Shown: positions 49,439-61,061 of the stretch, piece by piece
Position numbering within the stretch: the stretch's first letter is position 1
Layout: every line of letters begins with the position of its first letter
Source: Gossypium raimondii
Taxonomy: Eukaryota > Streptophyta > Magnoliopsida > Malvales > Malvaceae
Reading direction: 5' to 3'
Assembly (NCBI RefSeq): GCF_025698545.1
Contig: NC_068569.1
Coordinates: 24,614,001-24,678,000, forward strand
Length of the DNA: 64,000 nt
The notes under the pieces: model-generated
The model's database searches: none
What the model was told of the DNA's origin: nothing
The model's input: only the letters and a program-made list of their open reading frames with translations
Program-made: the position numbers and the translations under genes

Positions 49439-52205
49439 TGTAACACCCCAAACCCGGCCTAGACGTTATGGTCGAATCTGACGACGTCACATGGTAGTGT
49501 TTTTCGAAAGATATGTCGTCGTTAAATCATCTTTTCTATTTAACCATTTTTTATTATCTTATGTTAACCTCAAATCGTGTCGTTCATTTGCAAAATATTA
49601 TTTATTTACAAATCATTATTCAATTTCAAAACGTTTTTTTTATTTTTACTGTGGAAGCTTTTAAACAGTTTGCTTATTTGTGGTATTTTTGATAAAACAC
49701 TAATTTCAATTGAAAACCCAAGTTTTAACTAACACTAGCAGATTTAAATCATAAAACCGTATAAAATCTAAATTTTAAACCAAAATTTGTAAAGACCATA
49801 ATTATAACAAAATACTCCCAAATAAAAGTAAAATTATAAATAGCTAGTAAACAGTGTAAAAGAAGTCGTGTGGCCACCACTGAGTCTTCCATTGCACCGA
49901 TTTGCTTATATTTGGGAATTACCTGTACAAATTAAACAGAAGGGGTGAGTTTACGTAAACTCAGTGTGTAATCCCCGTACAAATGAACAGACAGTAAACA
50001 AATAAATACAATCTGGGCTTAAGCCATTTTCAGTATCAGTATTAGTCCAGTTTGGGCCTTAGCCCATCTCAGTACAAAAATAGTCATGCAGTAGGGCTTT
50101 AGCCCATCACAATATCAGTAGCAGTAACAGATATGCAATCACAAAACTCCTACCCATCCAGCCTCTACACACCATCTCCGTCCAACCCTACATTCCATGT
50201 GGGGATATAATCAACCCACCCATCCCTACATTCCAAGTAGTACCGAATGCGGCACTAGACAGTAGTTGCAGCTGAGCTGCCAGTAAATAGGCTCGAAGCC
50301 TTTCAGTACACTTCCTCCGAACATTATAATCCCCCAACTCAATGCAATGCAATATACAGATATGACATGCTATAACATAATATCATGCATGTAAACAGGG
50401 CATACAGTATCAAATCAGTGGAACATCATCAGGCTTAACCATATCAATCATACAGTCATTTCAGTCAATTAGGGGTCTAGGTAAACTTACCGACCCTACA
50501 GTAGGTTCACAGTCGACGTGGGTGACCCGTGCAACCTTATCAGTCAAACAGTAAAAATAGGCCTACAAGCCCATGATGTTCGCCCGTGTGGGCCCACACG
50601 TCTGTGTGGCCCACATGACCCAAATTGGCCTTGGCCTCGTGATCCATTTTAATGTAACCCGTGCTAGTTAAATATTCATATGTGTTTCCACTATTTACTT
50701 ATATGATCCTTCAAAGTTGTCTACTTGAGTCACTATTACTAAACTATTTGTATCTTAAGCTATAGAATTCTGAATTAAGATCCGCAAATTTTCCCTAAAA
50801 CCAGAACCACATATCTTCTTACCATAAAATTTTTAAAATTATTGGTTTAGCCAATAAGTACATTTTATTCTTTAAATTTTCTCATCTTCTCTTGTCGACA
50901 GTTTGACCTTTCTACACTAAAATTAATTATCTTCTTATACAGAAATTAGATGATGTTTTGTTTGTTTCTCTTGAAAGTATACTCATTCAAGATTTTAAAC
51001 ATATACATTATAGCCCATAATTATTTTTATAAAATTTTAATAATTTTCCAAAGTCGGACAGGGATTCCAAAACCATTCTAACCCTGTCTCACTAAAATTA
51101 AAATATCTCATAATATGAAATTATTTTTCTTACTTTGTTTCTTCTATGAAAAACTAGACTCAAATATATTTAATCCCATATTTTTTTCATCCTCTAATTC
51201 GATTTCCACAATTTATGGTGATTTTTTGAAGTTAGCCTACTGCTGTTGTCCAAACAACAAGTAATTTCAACTTTTCACCGAATCCCTTATTTTTGTGTTT
51301 TGGGTACACACTTGGTTTTTTTTATGCTAAAATAGTCCCCGAGCACTCCAAAACCTATAATTGAACAAATAATACCATAATCAGTCTTACCTTACGATTA
51401 ATCAAAATCCCAAAACCAAAATACTTACCCATAAAACGATGAACACTTACCGCAAAAACTTCAAATTGGTACGTTTACGAAAATCATGAAGAGAGCCTTA
51501 ATCCTTACGAAATGATACTGCCAACACCCTGGAATTAGACTATTGAACAAAAAATAATCTCTTAAAATGATAGCCAACAACTTACTGAATTTGCACAAGT
51601 GCTGCTTAACGCTATGAAATTAAGAGGAAAGAATGGTTTAGGGGGAACAAGGGAATTTCAGCAGTAGAGGAAAGAAAAGAAAAGATAATCGAGTAAGAAG
51701 CAAGGAAGGAAAAAAATTTGGTAGAGATGGGGGAGAGAAAACGTCAGAATGAAGGAGAAAAAAACGACTCTCTTTTTTTCGAAAAAGGAAAAAATGATCA
51801 GATTTTGGATATCCTCCCCCATAATCCCCTAATTCACTCTTAAAATCGCTCCCTCACTTCCCACTATACATCCACTACTCAGAAACCCAGTTCAGCACAA
51901 CTCTTGCCGAAATTAAAAGCAAAAATACAACATTTGTTGTCCCAAAGATTTGAACCCATGACCTCCCTCACACCAACACTCCACTTATCCACCAGACCAA
52001 CAAACCCATTCTGTTAATTATTTGCCAACTTTTACTTAAAAGCCTACTGACCAAAGATATTAGTCATTAAAATACCAAAATTTGCCCAAGTCCTGACTTA
52101 AACTTGGAACCTCCCAAACACTCCCAGAACACATAACCACTAAAGCTGACAGATGTTTGTGTCACACATTCACAATACGCAAAATTAAAATTTTGGGGCG
52201 TTACA
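49439..52205 (+). mobile_element. Solo LTR, 2767 bp
   Basis: It starts TGTAACACCCCAAACCCGGC and ends TTTTGGGGCGTTACA, with perfect TTATC duplications (49434-49438 and 52206-52210). It holds a hairpin array (50020-50315: TGGGCCTTAGCCCA, GGGCTTTAGCCC, GCAGCTGAGCTGC, GGCTCGAAGCC) and, antisense at 51945-52010, a tRNA-like A-box/B-box pair. It is the intact relative of the split LTR at 17442-30176. Confidence 0.88.
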
Positions 52206-52289
52206 TTATCATTAAGTCCAGACAGAATATGGTGTCTACAGTCTTCAATTTCTATTAATTATATAGTGTACCTAGATACGTTTTCACAA

Positions 52290-53870
52290 GATATGCAAAG
52301 TAGCAAATCTAAATTATGGTACGATGCTATGCATGATGAGACAAAATCCATGTTGGATAATCAAGTTTGGGATCTTGTTGAGTTGCCTCAAGAAAAAAAA
52401 ACCAATTGATTGAAAGTAGGTTTTTAAGACAAAAAAGGATTAGTTAGGCTATATTGTGAGATACAAGTCTAGCCTTGTTCTTAAAGAATTCACTCATAAG
52501 GAAGGGATTGATTATAAAGAGATACTTTCTCATATCTCTAAAAAAACTCCTTCCATATTATTATGGAATTAGTTATCCATTTTGACTTAAATTTCAAAAA
52601 AACTCCTTCCATATCATTATGGAATTAGTTATCCATTTTGACTTAAATTTCAAGTGCATGTGAAAACAACTTTCCTCAATGAGATTTAAACAAAAACGTA
52701 TATATAAAGCAACTTGATAAGTTTATCTCAAGTGGTGGTGAGCATTTACTTTGCAAGCTCTAAGAGATTTATTTATGAACCCAAGCAAGTCTCCTACCAA
52801 TGTTATTTACAATTTCATGGTGTTATTTCTTCCTTTGGTCCTATAGAGAATCTTGTGGATTAGTGTGTATATCATAATGGTAGTTGGAGTAAAATCATAT
52901 CTTTTTGTGTGTGTTAATTATAGATGATAAAATTTTGTTTATAATCAATTATATAAGTTTGCTACATGCGATAAAATAATTACTCTTCAAAATTTTAGTA
53001 TGAAAGATATGGATGAGGCATTTTGTGCTATTGTCATTTAAATCCATAGGGATAGATTTTAACACATGTTAGGATTATACTAGGAAACTTATATTAATAA
53101 AATTGTTAAAAGCTTTAGATGAGGGCACAAAGTATTACACCTATTGTTAAGTGATATAACTTTCTTAAACCAATGTCCAAAGCTTGAAATAAAGAAATAA
53201 TAAGGGGAGAATATTTCATAAGTTTAAGCTATTTGAAGTTTGATTTGTGCTAAGTCTGTACCAAACTTGATACTGCAATTTGTAAGGGGAATATTGGGAA
53301 GATAATAAATCAATCTTAACTTAGACCATCAAAAAGTTGCAAGTAAAGTAATGAGATATCTTTAAGGAATCAAAAATTACATGCTTACATATATATGATC
53401 TGATAATTTAAATATTCAAACTGACTTCATTGGCTATGTTGGTTCTTAAAAATCAACATTTGAATATATTTTGTGTTTGTTGGAGGAGCAATAACTTAAA
53501 AAAATGTCATACAAACGTTGGTTAATAGTTCTACTATGGAAGCTGAGTTTGTTTCCTATTTTGAAAGTAATTCAGAAGGTATTTGATTGATAAGTTTCAT
53601 TGTGGGGGCTTGAGTTATTGTTTGTATTTCTAAGCCGATAATGATAAATTGTGACAATATAATAGTTGTGTCATTTGCTAATAATAACAAAAAAATGTAA
53701 GTTCAAGTAGATACATAAACACTAAATACTTAGCAATTAGGAAGCATAAGCTAAGTTTATGAAAATGCTCAATCATCTTTTAAATACACAAATCTTTCAG
53801 TTTCACTTTCATGATGTTTGTGATTTATTTAAAGTTTTCTAAGCATTCAAATTTTATGATAATCAAGCGT
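52290..53870 (+). pseudogene. Copia reverse transcriptase / RNase H relic
   Basis: Broken frames run in the usual order: WYDAMHDETKSMLDNQVWDLVELP (start of the reverse transcriptase), a HFDL stretch, then a late region whose DNA encodes MEAEF-like and YCDN-like RNase H words near 53535-53660, then the region following RNase H near 53700. Stops, frameshifts and at least one tandem duplication disrupt it, and the YVDD catalytic box is not readable. Flanking LTRs are not identified. Confidence 0.7.
52540..52651 (+). repeat. 56-bp tandem duplication within the Copia relic
   Basis: 52540-52595 and 52596-52651 are identical except for one base (CATATTATT versus CATATCATT). The near identity shows it is much younger than the relic around it. 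Confidence 0.92.
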
Positions 53871-53939
53871 TATAACTGAAGGTTATAAAATTATTTGTAT
53901 TTACAATGAAATGCTTGTATATGGTTATAAATTTAATTT

Positions 53940-54155
53940 TGAATATATATATTAAAGGCGTTAGTGAGTTGTTATCAACCCATTAACCGTATTCCAACTT
54001 AGTTAGGAAATTACTAAAAGTCTATTTTTTCTATAAACTAAGAAATGTCAATTTGAGAGTATTTATATCTTCTTCTTTTTTGTTGATAAATCTAAAAAAT
54101 AGATACATATAATAAAAGAAAATAGGATTTGAACCCAAGTCATCATAGCTTTTAC
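53940..54155. repeat. Dispersed repeat with antisense tRNA-like word
   Basis: It parallels 59345-59530: AGTTGTTATCAACCCATTAA and TAGGAAATTACTAAAAGTC, followed about 80 bp on by AGGATTTGAACCCAAGTC, the reverse complement of a tRNA B-box-like word. The class is unknown. Confidence 0.45.
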
Positions 54156-55201
54156 GGTAAATTATATCATTAGTCACTCAATTATGAGTAAGTTTTTGTT
54201 TGGGTCACTTAAATAAAAAAAGATACAATTTGATCACTAACATTTTTGTAACTGTTTTTTGGTCACCCGACATTAAGTGACTAGCAGTGACACTTTTTTA
54301 ATTGGTATAATAATAATTATAGTCCCCAGCTTTTATACTTTCATCAATTTGACCTTGATTTTATATAAAATGATAAAAATGAAATTCTTTTTAAAAATTT
54401 ATTACTTTCTAAAAGTTGTAAAAGTACGTAGAAAATTCAAATATTAAATCAAAATAGATAAAGTGAGAAATGAGGAAAATTGATGTTCACTGTATAAGAA
54501 AGGAAAAAGAAAAATATTTGGAATATAACTTATTTTTACAATTTGAGTTTTGAAAAATGATTTAAATGAATTGAAATGTTTAATTGAGTTTGAAAAAGAA
54601 AGTTTGTGATTTTTTTGTTAAAAATGGCATCAAAGTCATTTTCACAGTATCTGTGATATTAGATCTGTAAGAAGTCCTTCAATAACATGGAACTTAACTT
54701 GAAAATACTATTAATTTAGTTATGTTATGTTTTTAATTTGTTATTGGATTGTATTAAATGATCATTTTGTTCTTCTATCTCAATATTAATTAATCTTGAG
54801 CTTTACTACAATAGAATATTGAGTTTTCTTGTATGAAAATTAGTTTTTAATCATATTTAAGATTTATACCATATTAATATTATATTAAGAGATTGACATT
54901 GATCTAGTTTTTTTATTTGTCTTCATGATTTTATGGCAATGATGAAGATTTGTTGAATTTTTACATAGGTTTTATTTAAATTAAAAATAATTTTGAATTC
55001 TTTAAATAATTTTTATATAGAATAAAGGTAAAATTAACAGAAAGTATAAAACTGAGAATTAAATTTATTATTATACCAACTAAAAAGTATCACCATTAAA
55101 AAACAATTTCAAAAATATTAATAATTAAATTATAACATTTTTAATGAAATGACCAAAATTAAAACTTATCTATAATTGAATGGTTAATAACATAGTTTAC
55201 C
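54156..55201. mobile_element. Non-coding element with long inverted repeats, about 1.05 kb
   Basis: The left end GGTAAATTATATCATTAGTC and the right end, as reverse complement GGTAAACTATGTTATTAACC, begin arms that stay alignable for about 150 bp to TGGTATAATAATAA on both sides (54304-54318 and about 55065-55078). There is no transposase. Flanking duplication is not convincing. A long-arm non-autonomous DNA transposon is likely; about 61080-61240 looks like a partial relative. Confidence 0.6.
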
Positions 55202-56741
55202 CTAACTTTATTATTTCAACCAAAATCAGTTAACTTTTTTTAATAAATATTTTTGAGTATTTATAATTGATTTTGAACTTTATATTCAATATCTTCTCAT
55301 TATTTCACAGATGATTCTTAGCTATATGGGAACAAGTAGAAGAGCACGTAGTGAAGGCGATAAGTAGAAAAGGTCAACAACTATGGACGACGGAGTGTGT
55401 GTATTTGCACCGTCATATGACTTTCTTGGAATTATAAATAAGCTTAACTCAATGTCCAATTCGCAACAAAGGTGATGTATGAATTTGTAAATTTTACGCC
55501 ACATTTTGTAAATTTTTTACAATTACCTCTTCTTTTAATTTTAATTTTAATTTAATTTTACTTTTTAAATCTGGAATTTCAGTATAGATTGCAAATATAT
55601 TTAATGTTACACTCTTAGTAGTTTTACAATGTATATCAAAAAAATTTTGATGCAAAATGATATGGCAAGGTTTAAACCTTAATATTTAAGGTGTAAATAA
55701 AAATTTAACCACTACTTCCCCATGACTCTATGTTATTTGAATATGGGTATCATGTTATCTATGTGAAGTTAGACAACTTTTGGGGTTGAAATTGAATTGT
55801 ATATTTTATGATAGTAAAAATATAATTTTATCATTTAATTACTTATATCTTTAAAAATTTTAAAAGATTAAATCAAAACTTTATAATTTTGAGAACCCAT
55901 GTGTAATTTTAAAATTTCAACATTTTTAATTTAAAATTTTATAAGTTATAAAAGAATTTAAATGGAAAGATTTACAGGCGACACTTTTTTTTTTTTGAAG
56001 TTATAAGTAATCACAACGAATTAATTCAATTCTAACTAATTAAAAATAAATTTGAAGACCTAATAATATTAATATTTAAGTTTGATCAAGTCAACCTGAA
56101 CTCAAATTAAATAACTATTATAACTATTTTTAAATACAAATATTACATAGACAAAAAGTTCATATACCAAATTAAAAGAAAAATCAAACTCAAATTAAAA
56201 AATCCTTTTAAATTAAAAATCGATTTAATAGAAATAAACGAATGCTTCAATGGAGAACCTGTTTAAAAGAAACAAATAAAATGAAGATGAAACTTGAAAG
56301 GCATGAGATGAAATTGTTTGAAATTCTCTGGAAATCACCTTTTTTATTTTGCCTTTGTTAGAAATTCGTCTATGATTTTTTTCCTCTCAATTTCATGTCG
56401 TTGACTGAAGCAGTGCCCCGGCCATAAATGAATAGTACAGTCCTAAACTCTAAAGCACCCTGTGGAATTGAAATCTAAACTATAAACTCAAACACTAATT
56501 CATAGGCACATTTTCTGCAACGTTACTGAAATTAATATACTCTTAAAATACATGGGTTTATGATATTTTATACAAATTATTCACAACTCACTCGATTTCC
56601 CATTCTCCTTAAAAAAAAAAAAAAACACCCAAGAACAAGATGAAAACAACAGTCAAGGACCCCATATAAACCTCTCTTGAATATCGTTGCGGTTGCCAAA
56701 GCTTGTTTTTGCCCACAAAACGTCGATCTTGACAGCTCAAG
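55202..56741. other. Intergenic, no gene seen
   Basis: AT-rich DNA with a minus-strand 60-aa frame (55322-55504) that matches nothing I know. The right end would hold the 3' UTR of the small minus-strand gene. Confidence 0.45.
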
Positions 56742-57316
56742 TTAATTAATCTGAGGTCCACTGCCGCCGCTTGTCCCTGGCCTTTTAGGAGTAAAGAGAG
56801 AAACCATGGGAAGGCTGCCATCGTTGGTGTCTCCCTGCATTAAAGATACAAAGAAAACAACGCCTACATAATTGAAACCTTACATCTTAAAATTACATGC
56901 ATAACTGAAACATGCATCTTAAGTCAAGGACTTGCTTCGGAAATAGTGGAGACCAAATGTGACCCACTGCTGGGTCAGTTTCAAAGATATCAAAGAAGTT
57001 AGCTAGCAAGCAAAGCAACATATCTTACAGTGGGGGAAGGAGGAGGATCAGCTGGTGGGTCGATCACGGTGGTTGATGGATCTGAATTGTCTGTTGATGA
57101 AGGTGGATCTGCATTTTCCTTTGGAGAAATAGGTTGATTATGATTGGCTTTACTGTCATCTTCTTTTTTTGGACATGGATTAGGGTTTTGTTGGAATCCA
57201 GTTTCAAGTCCCAAACACCTGAGAATGGCACCTACAACTTCATGGAAGGACCTTGGGAAGTAATTAGCTGGAGTTCCTTGCAACGTTACTTCCTTTGCTG
57301 GTGAAGTATCTTCCAT
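56742..57316 (-). CDS. Small proline-rich protein, two exons, unrecognised
   Basis: On the minus strand exon 1 is 57316-57029 (96 codons) and exon 2 is 56834-56742 (30 codons plus TAA). The donor is ACT/GTAAGA, the acceptor TTAATGCAG/GG, phase 0, giving 126 aa. Residues 1-45 include RSFHEVVGAILRCLGLETG, which could be an amphipathic helix; about 46-95 is polar, acidic and proline-rich (KKEDDSK, DPPADPPPSP), probably disordered; the C-terminus has LPMVSLFTPKRPGTSGGSG. No signal peptide or membrane segment is seen. The strong splice sites, a frame that continues cleanly over the junction and a TATA box support a real gene. I do not recognise the family and assign no function. Confidence 0.72.
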
Positions 57317-57375
57317 TGCTTTTTGAGACGAGAGAGATAGCTTCTTCCTTGTACTGTTGCTGGTTTTTATTAGTC

Positions 57376-57381
57376 TTTATA
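57376..57381 (-). promoter_or_regulatory. Putative TATA box of the small gene
   Basis: TATAAA on the minus strand, 60 bp upstream of the ATG at 57316, followed by a pyrimidine- and purine-mixed leader with CTATCTCTCTCGTCTC. The position fits a plant core promoter. Confidence 0.55.
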
Positions 57382-58125
57382 AATGCCTGGTTTGGTGGAC
57401 CAGCAATAGTATTGACGAAAGTACAAAATTATCCCCTCCCTTTGTCACTATAAATTTCTTTAACAATTGCAATCCGTTTAACTTTATTCAACATTTTGTA
57501 TAAAACAAACTTTATTCGAGATTTGATTTTTTCTCTTTTTTCTTTTTGCTATTCAAATATGCATTTTATTTAAAGAAAATCAATATTTTTCAGTGATTAT
57601 AATATTAAACCATTCTCTCATTATATATGTGATTTAGTTGGTAAATGATGAATTTATTATTTTTAAATATAAATAATAAAAGGTTTCACGTAATATTCGA
57701 TATCCGAACTTGACATTTTTGATAATTTGACATTTAGAATTTTTGTTCAATTTGATACAAGAATTATTAGTAAAATAAATTTTCGGAGATATAGAAAGCT
57801 GCAAAATTTTATAGTTCTATTCTATTTTTCTCTATTTAAACTCTCTATTTAAATTATATATACATACGTAATAGAGGAAGATAAAATTCATTTTATTTAT
57901 CTCTCCAAATTCAATTTCATTTCATAGAAGGAAAAATTCGTTTTTTATCTTGTTGCTAGAAGTTTACTCATTATTAATATCGGGTAATGATAATAATAAT
58001 AATTATCCATATAATTTGCTTTTCGACAATTCCTTTTTTTGTCACAAAGTCAAAGCTCGACTTTGATTATGATAAACTAACTAACTACCTTTTCACTACA
58101 AATAAAAAAAATTTCACTTAAGACT
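57382..58125. other. AT-rich intergenic, possible extra plastid flank
   Basis: Upstream DNA of the small gene on the minus strand. The last 90 bp before the accD fragment might continue the plastid insertion downstream of accD; I cannot confirm it from sequence alone. Confidence 0.4.
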
Positions 58126-58481
58126 CTACTTGATTGAATTTTGATTCAAAGGAAAAAAACTATGGATCTGAACTAACTCACTCAGAACACCTTTTAAAGA
58201 ATTACGTGGTACGATTGGATCGAATAAACCCTTATGGAAAATATTCAGCCGCCTGTGAACCTTCCGATATTGTTTTATTCAATGTTTGCTCAATTACTCT
58301 TTTACCCGCAAATGCAATATAGGCATTAGGTTCAGCAATAATGATATCCCCCAACATACCAAAACTCGCAGTCACTCCACCAGTAGTAGGAGATGTAAGA
58401 ATTGATACATAAAATAACTTTTTATTTGATTGATAATCATATAAAGTGGAAGATATTTTAGCCATTTGCATCAAGCTCAAC
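58126..58481 (-). pseudogene. accD: Nuclear copy of plastid accD 3' end (NUPT)
   Basis: On the minus strand the frame gives the C-terminal part of the plastid acetyl-CoA carboxylase carboxyltransferase beta subunit: [54 protein letters not shown]. After a frameshift near 58240 it continues as [14 protein letters not shown] and ends [10 protein letters not shown] with a stop at 58126-58128. Plastid accD is normally read only in the chloroplast, where it helps make malonyl-CoA. Here only the last about 118 codons exist, without a start, and the frame is broken, so it is a dead insertion. The right edge at 58481 meets an inverted-repeat element. Confidence 0.9.
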
Positions 58482-58482
58482 T

Positions 58483-59270
58483 TGAGTTTTTTTTCTTAAC
58501 TTGGTATTTAAACTTGACACTTATTCCTAATTTGGTACTTAAAAATGTTATTTTTTATGCGGTACGTAGCAAAAATAATTAATTATGAACGATATGTTGC
58601 AGATGGCATGAAATTTCATTTTTTTTATTTTAAATGTTCAATTACTTTTATTTTATTTATTTTCTTAATTTATAATAATGATTTTATTTTATTTTGAGTT
58701 TTTAAAACTATTGTTTTCTTATTCAATATTAATTCATTAAGCATAACTTAATGCATAATTTTTAACACAATTTTCTCTAATCTTGATAATATTTTTGTGG
58801 AATTAAGGGCTTTATGAAAACCAGAGTATACTTTAAGTATCTCGCCCCTTTTAAATCATTCTTACTATTAACAGTCAAAATAATCCCAACGCTAATAGAA
58901 AGTAAAATTTAAGCATAATGTTTAGCGAAACATAGGAACCTCCAAATAAATGAAATAATTTCTGCTATTAAGTTCTCGTCATCTATCGCATGTCGATTAT
59001 ACATTAGCTATTTCTAAAAAAAACTAACACCATTAGTGTTTGGGAGGTAATTTGTATAACATTTTATAAGTTTAGATACCAAATTTAACCTTAAAAAGAA
59101 TAGGATCAAATTAAAAAAAAGTTGCCAAGTTCAAATACCAAATTGGACAAAAAATTTTAAGTACCAAATTAGAAAAAGTGTCAAGTCCAAATGCCAAATT
59201 GAGTCAAAAAATTTTAGGTACCAAATTAAGAAAAAAAAGTGTTAAATTTAGGTACCTAATGTATATTAAG
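58483..59270. mobile_element. Inverted-repeat non-coding element next to accD copy
   Basis: The left arm (58488-58550: CTTAACTTGGTATTTAAACTTGACACTTATTCC...) is mirrored on the right (about 59140-59265) as reverse-complement phrases CTTGACACTTTTTCTAATTTGG and TCTTAATTTGGTACC. Nothing coding lies between. Arms are diverged and partly duplicated on the right. The exact ends are uncertain. Confidence 0.45.
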
Positions 59271-59344
59271 CCATAATAAAATTAAATAAGAAGTAGATAT
59301 TTAAATTGATATCAAATTTAGAGAATCAAATTTATTGTTTATCT

Positions 59345-59600
59345 ACACGTATATTAAACTCCTAATTGAGTTGGTCTCATGGATTGATTAGGTGCCAATT
59401 CAATTAGAAAATTACTAAAATACCTTTTTAGTTACAAAATAAGTTATATTATTATGAGAGAGTTTTATTTTTTACTTTTTATAGATCAATAAAACTCAAT
59501 CATAGTAAGATTTGAACCCATGGCACACTAAATTTTAAACATTTAATTTTACCACTTTTATCAATTCAACCAAAGCACATTTAGTTTTGGTATGAACTTC
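59345..59600. repeat. Dispersed repeat, second copy, with tRNA-like word
   Basis: It corresponds to 53940-54155: AATTGAGTTGGTCTCATGG, TTAGAAAATTACTAAAATAC, then AAGATTTGAACCCATGGCAC. No coding capacity. Confidence 0.45.
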
Positions 59601-61026
59601 AATAGATATATTTGTTCCATAATTTTGTTCTCCCACATTGTGCATGTGTCATAATCTAGTAAAAATAAAGTAAATTTAAAACAGATTCAAATATTTGACA
59701 TGCATAAAAGCATGAGTTTGAAGAAACTTTTGAATTGATTGATATAGCCTTTATTATTCATTATATTATTGAATTTTTATTTTAAATATTTTTAATTATT
59801 TATTTTTTATAAAATAATAGGGTGGAAGTTGAGGGTAATATAGTTTGAACTTGTATCAAATAGGTGTCTGACAATAGCTTTAACTACCACTCCATATAAG
59901 TCAAGACTTTTAATTATTTATAAAATTTATTACATTTATACCAATATATCATTTGTTATTTATTACATTATTGAATTTTCATTTTAAATAATCACTTTTA
60001 TTATTTATACTTCCTCAGTAAAAATGTCACAGTAGATCTTTTGATACCAAATTTTTAGACTTTCACCTCAATTATTTTAAATTTTTTATTTAATCAAATT
60101 TTATAAAAAACCTATATTTAAAAACTATTTCATGATAATATATATTTAAATATTTATCCGCAATAAATTTAAAAATAAGAGGTTAAAGTTGAAACATTTT
60201 GACCATTAAAAGCCAAAATATGACAGTTTAGTTGAATGGAGGAAATAATATTTATCATATTTGTAAATAAAATTTTAATTTTATTAAAATATTTAGTCAA
60301 CTAAATCTACTTGATAAAAATTTATCATTTTATAAATAAGAATTTTGATTAAAGTTCAATTTTATACAATGGCTTTAATGATGATTAATGATTTTTTATT
60401 AACACTATATCTAAATTAACAAAATAATTAATATATTTTAATTATATTTATTAGTAATTATTTTGAATAATATTGTTTTATATTAATTACATGAAATAAT
60501 ATTATATTGTAGGTACAAATCCTCTCTATGATTTTAATTTTTTAATATTATTAAAAAAATTTGATCTACGTTATATTTATTTTTTAATATGATATAAATA
60601 TTTTAATTATAATTTAAATTGTTAAATAAAATCATATATATTGACTATGTTCAACCATTAAGAACTTTTGAGAACAATTTGTACGAACAACACCCTTGAA
60701 AAGGCATAGTAGAAAAATAGAGGAGAGAAGCATAAATCGGAAAGGGAAGGTTTCCCATTGAAAGAGGAAGAGAAATGGTGGCTGGCAAGCGACCGGCAGC
60801 CTAAAAGAAAGAAACAGATAAACGTCATTTTTTAGTGTACTTTGTTGTAGTTTCATAAGCAGAATTAAAAAGTTACCTTTTTTATTAAAAAAAAAAAAGA
60901 ACTATTATGTGTGGTCACCTCAATCATACTTATAAATTTAAAAATTGTATTCGTGTATTAAATATTTTTTTTTTAAATTTTTATTTTTAATCTACCTAAA
61001 CTAGTTTTGCATTTAAAACACTTTGG

Positions 61027-61061
<35 letters not shown>

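Noticed and set aside
51945..52010. A tRNA gene on the minus strand
   Set aside because: A-box-like and B-box-like words are present but I could not see a complete cloverleaf with paired acceptor stem; it is listed only as tRNA-like.
58134..58322. Plus-strand 62-aa frame over the accD copy
   Set aside because: It is the antisense shadow of the plastid accD fragment, which gives a clear protein match on the minus strand.
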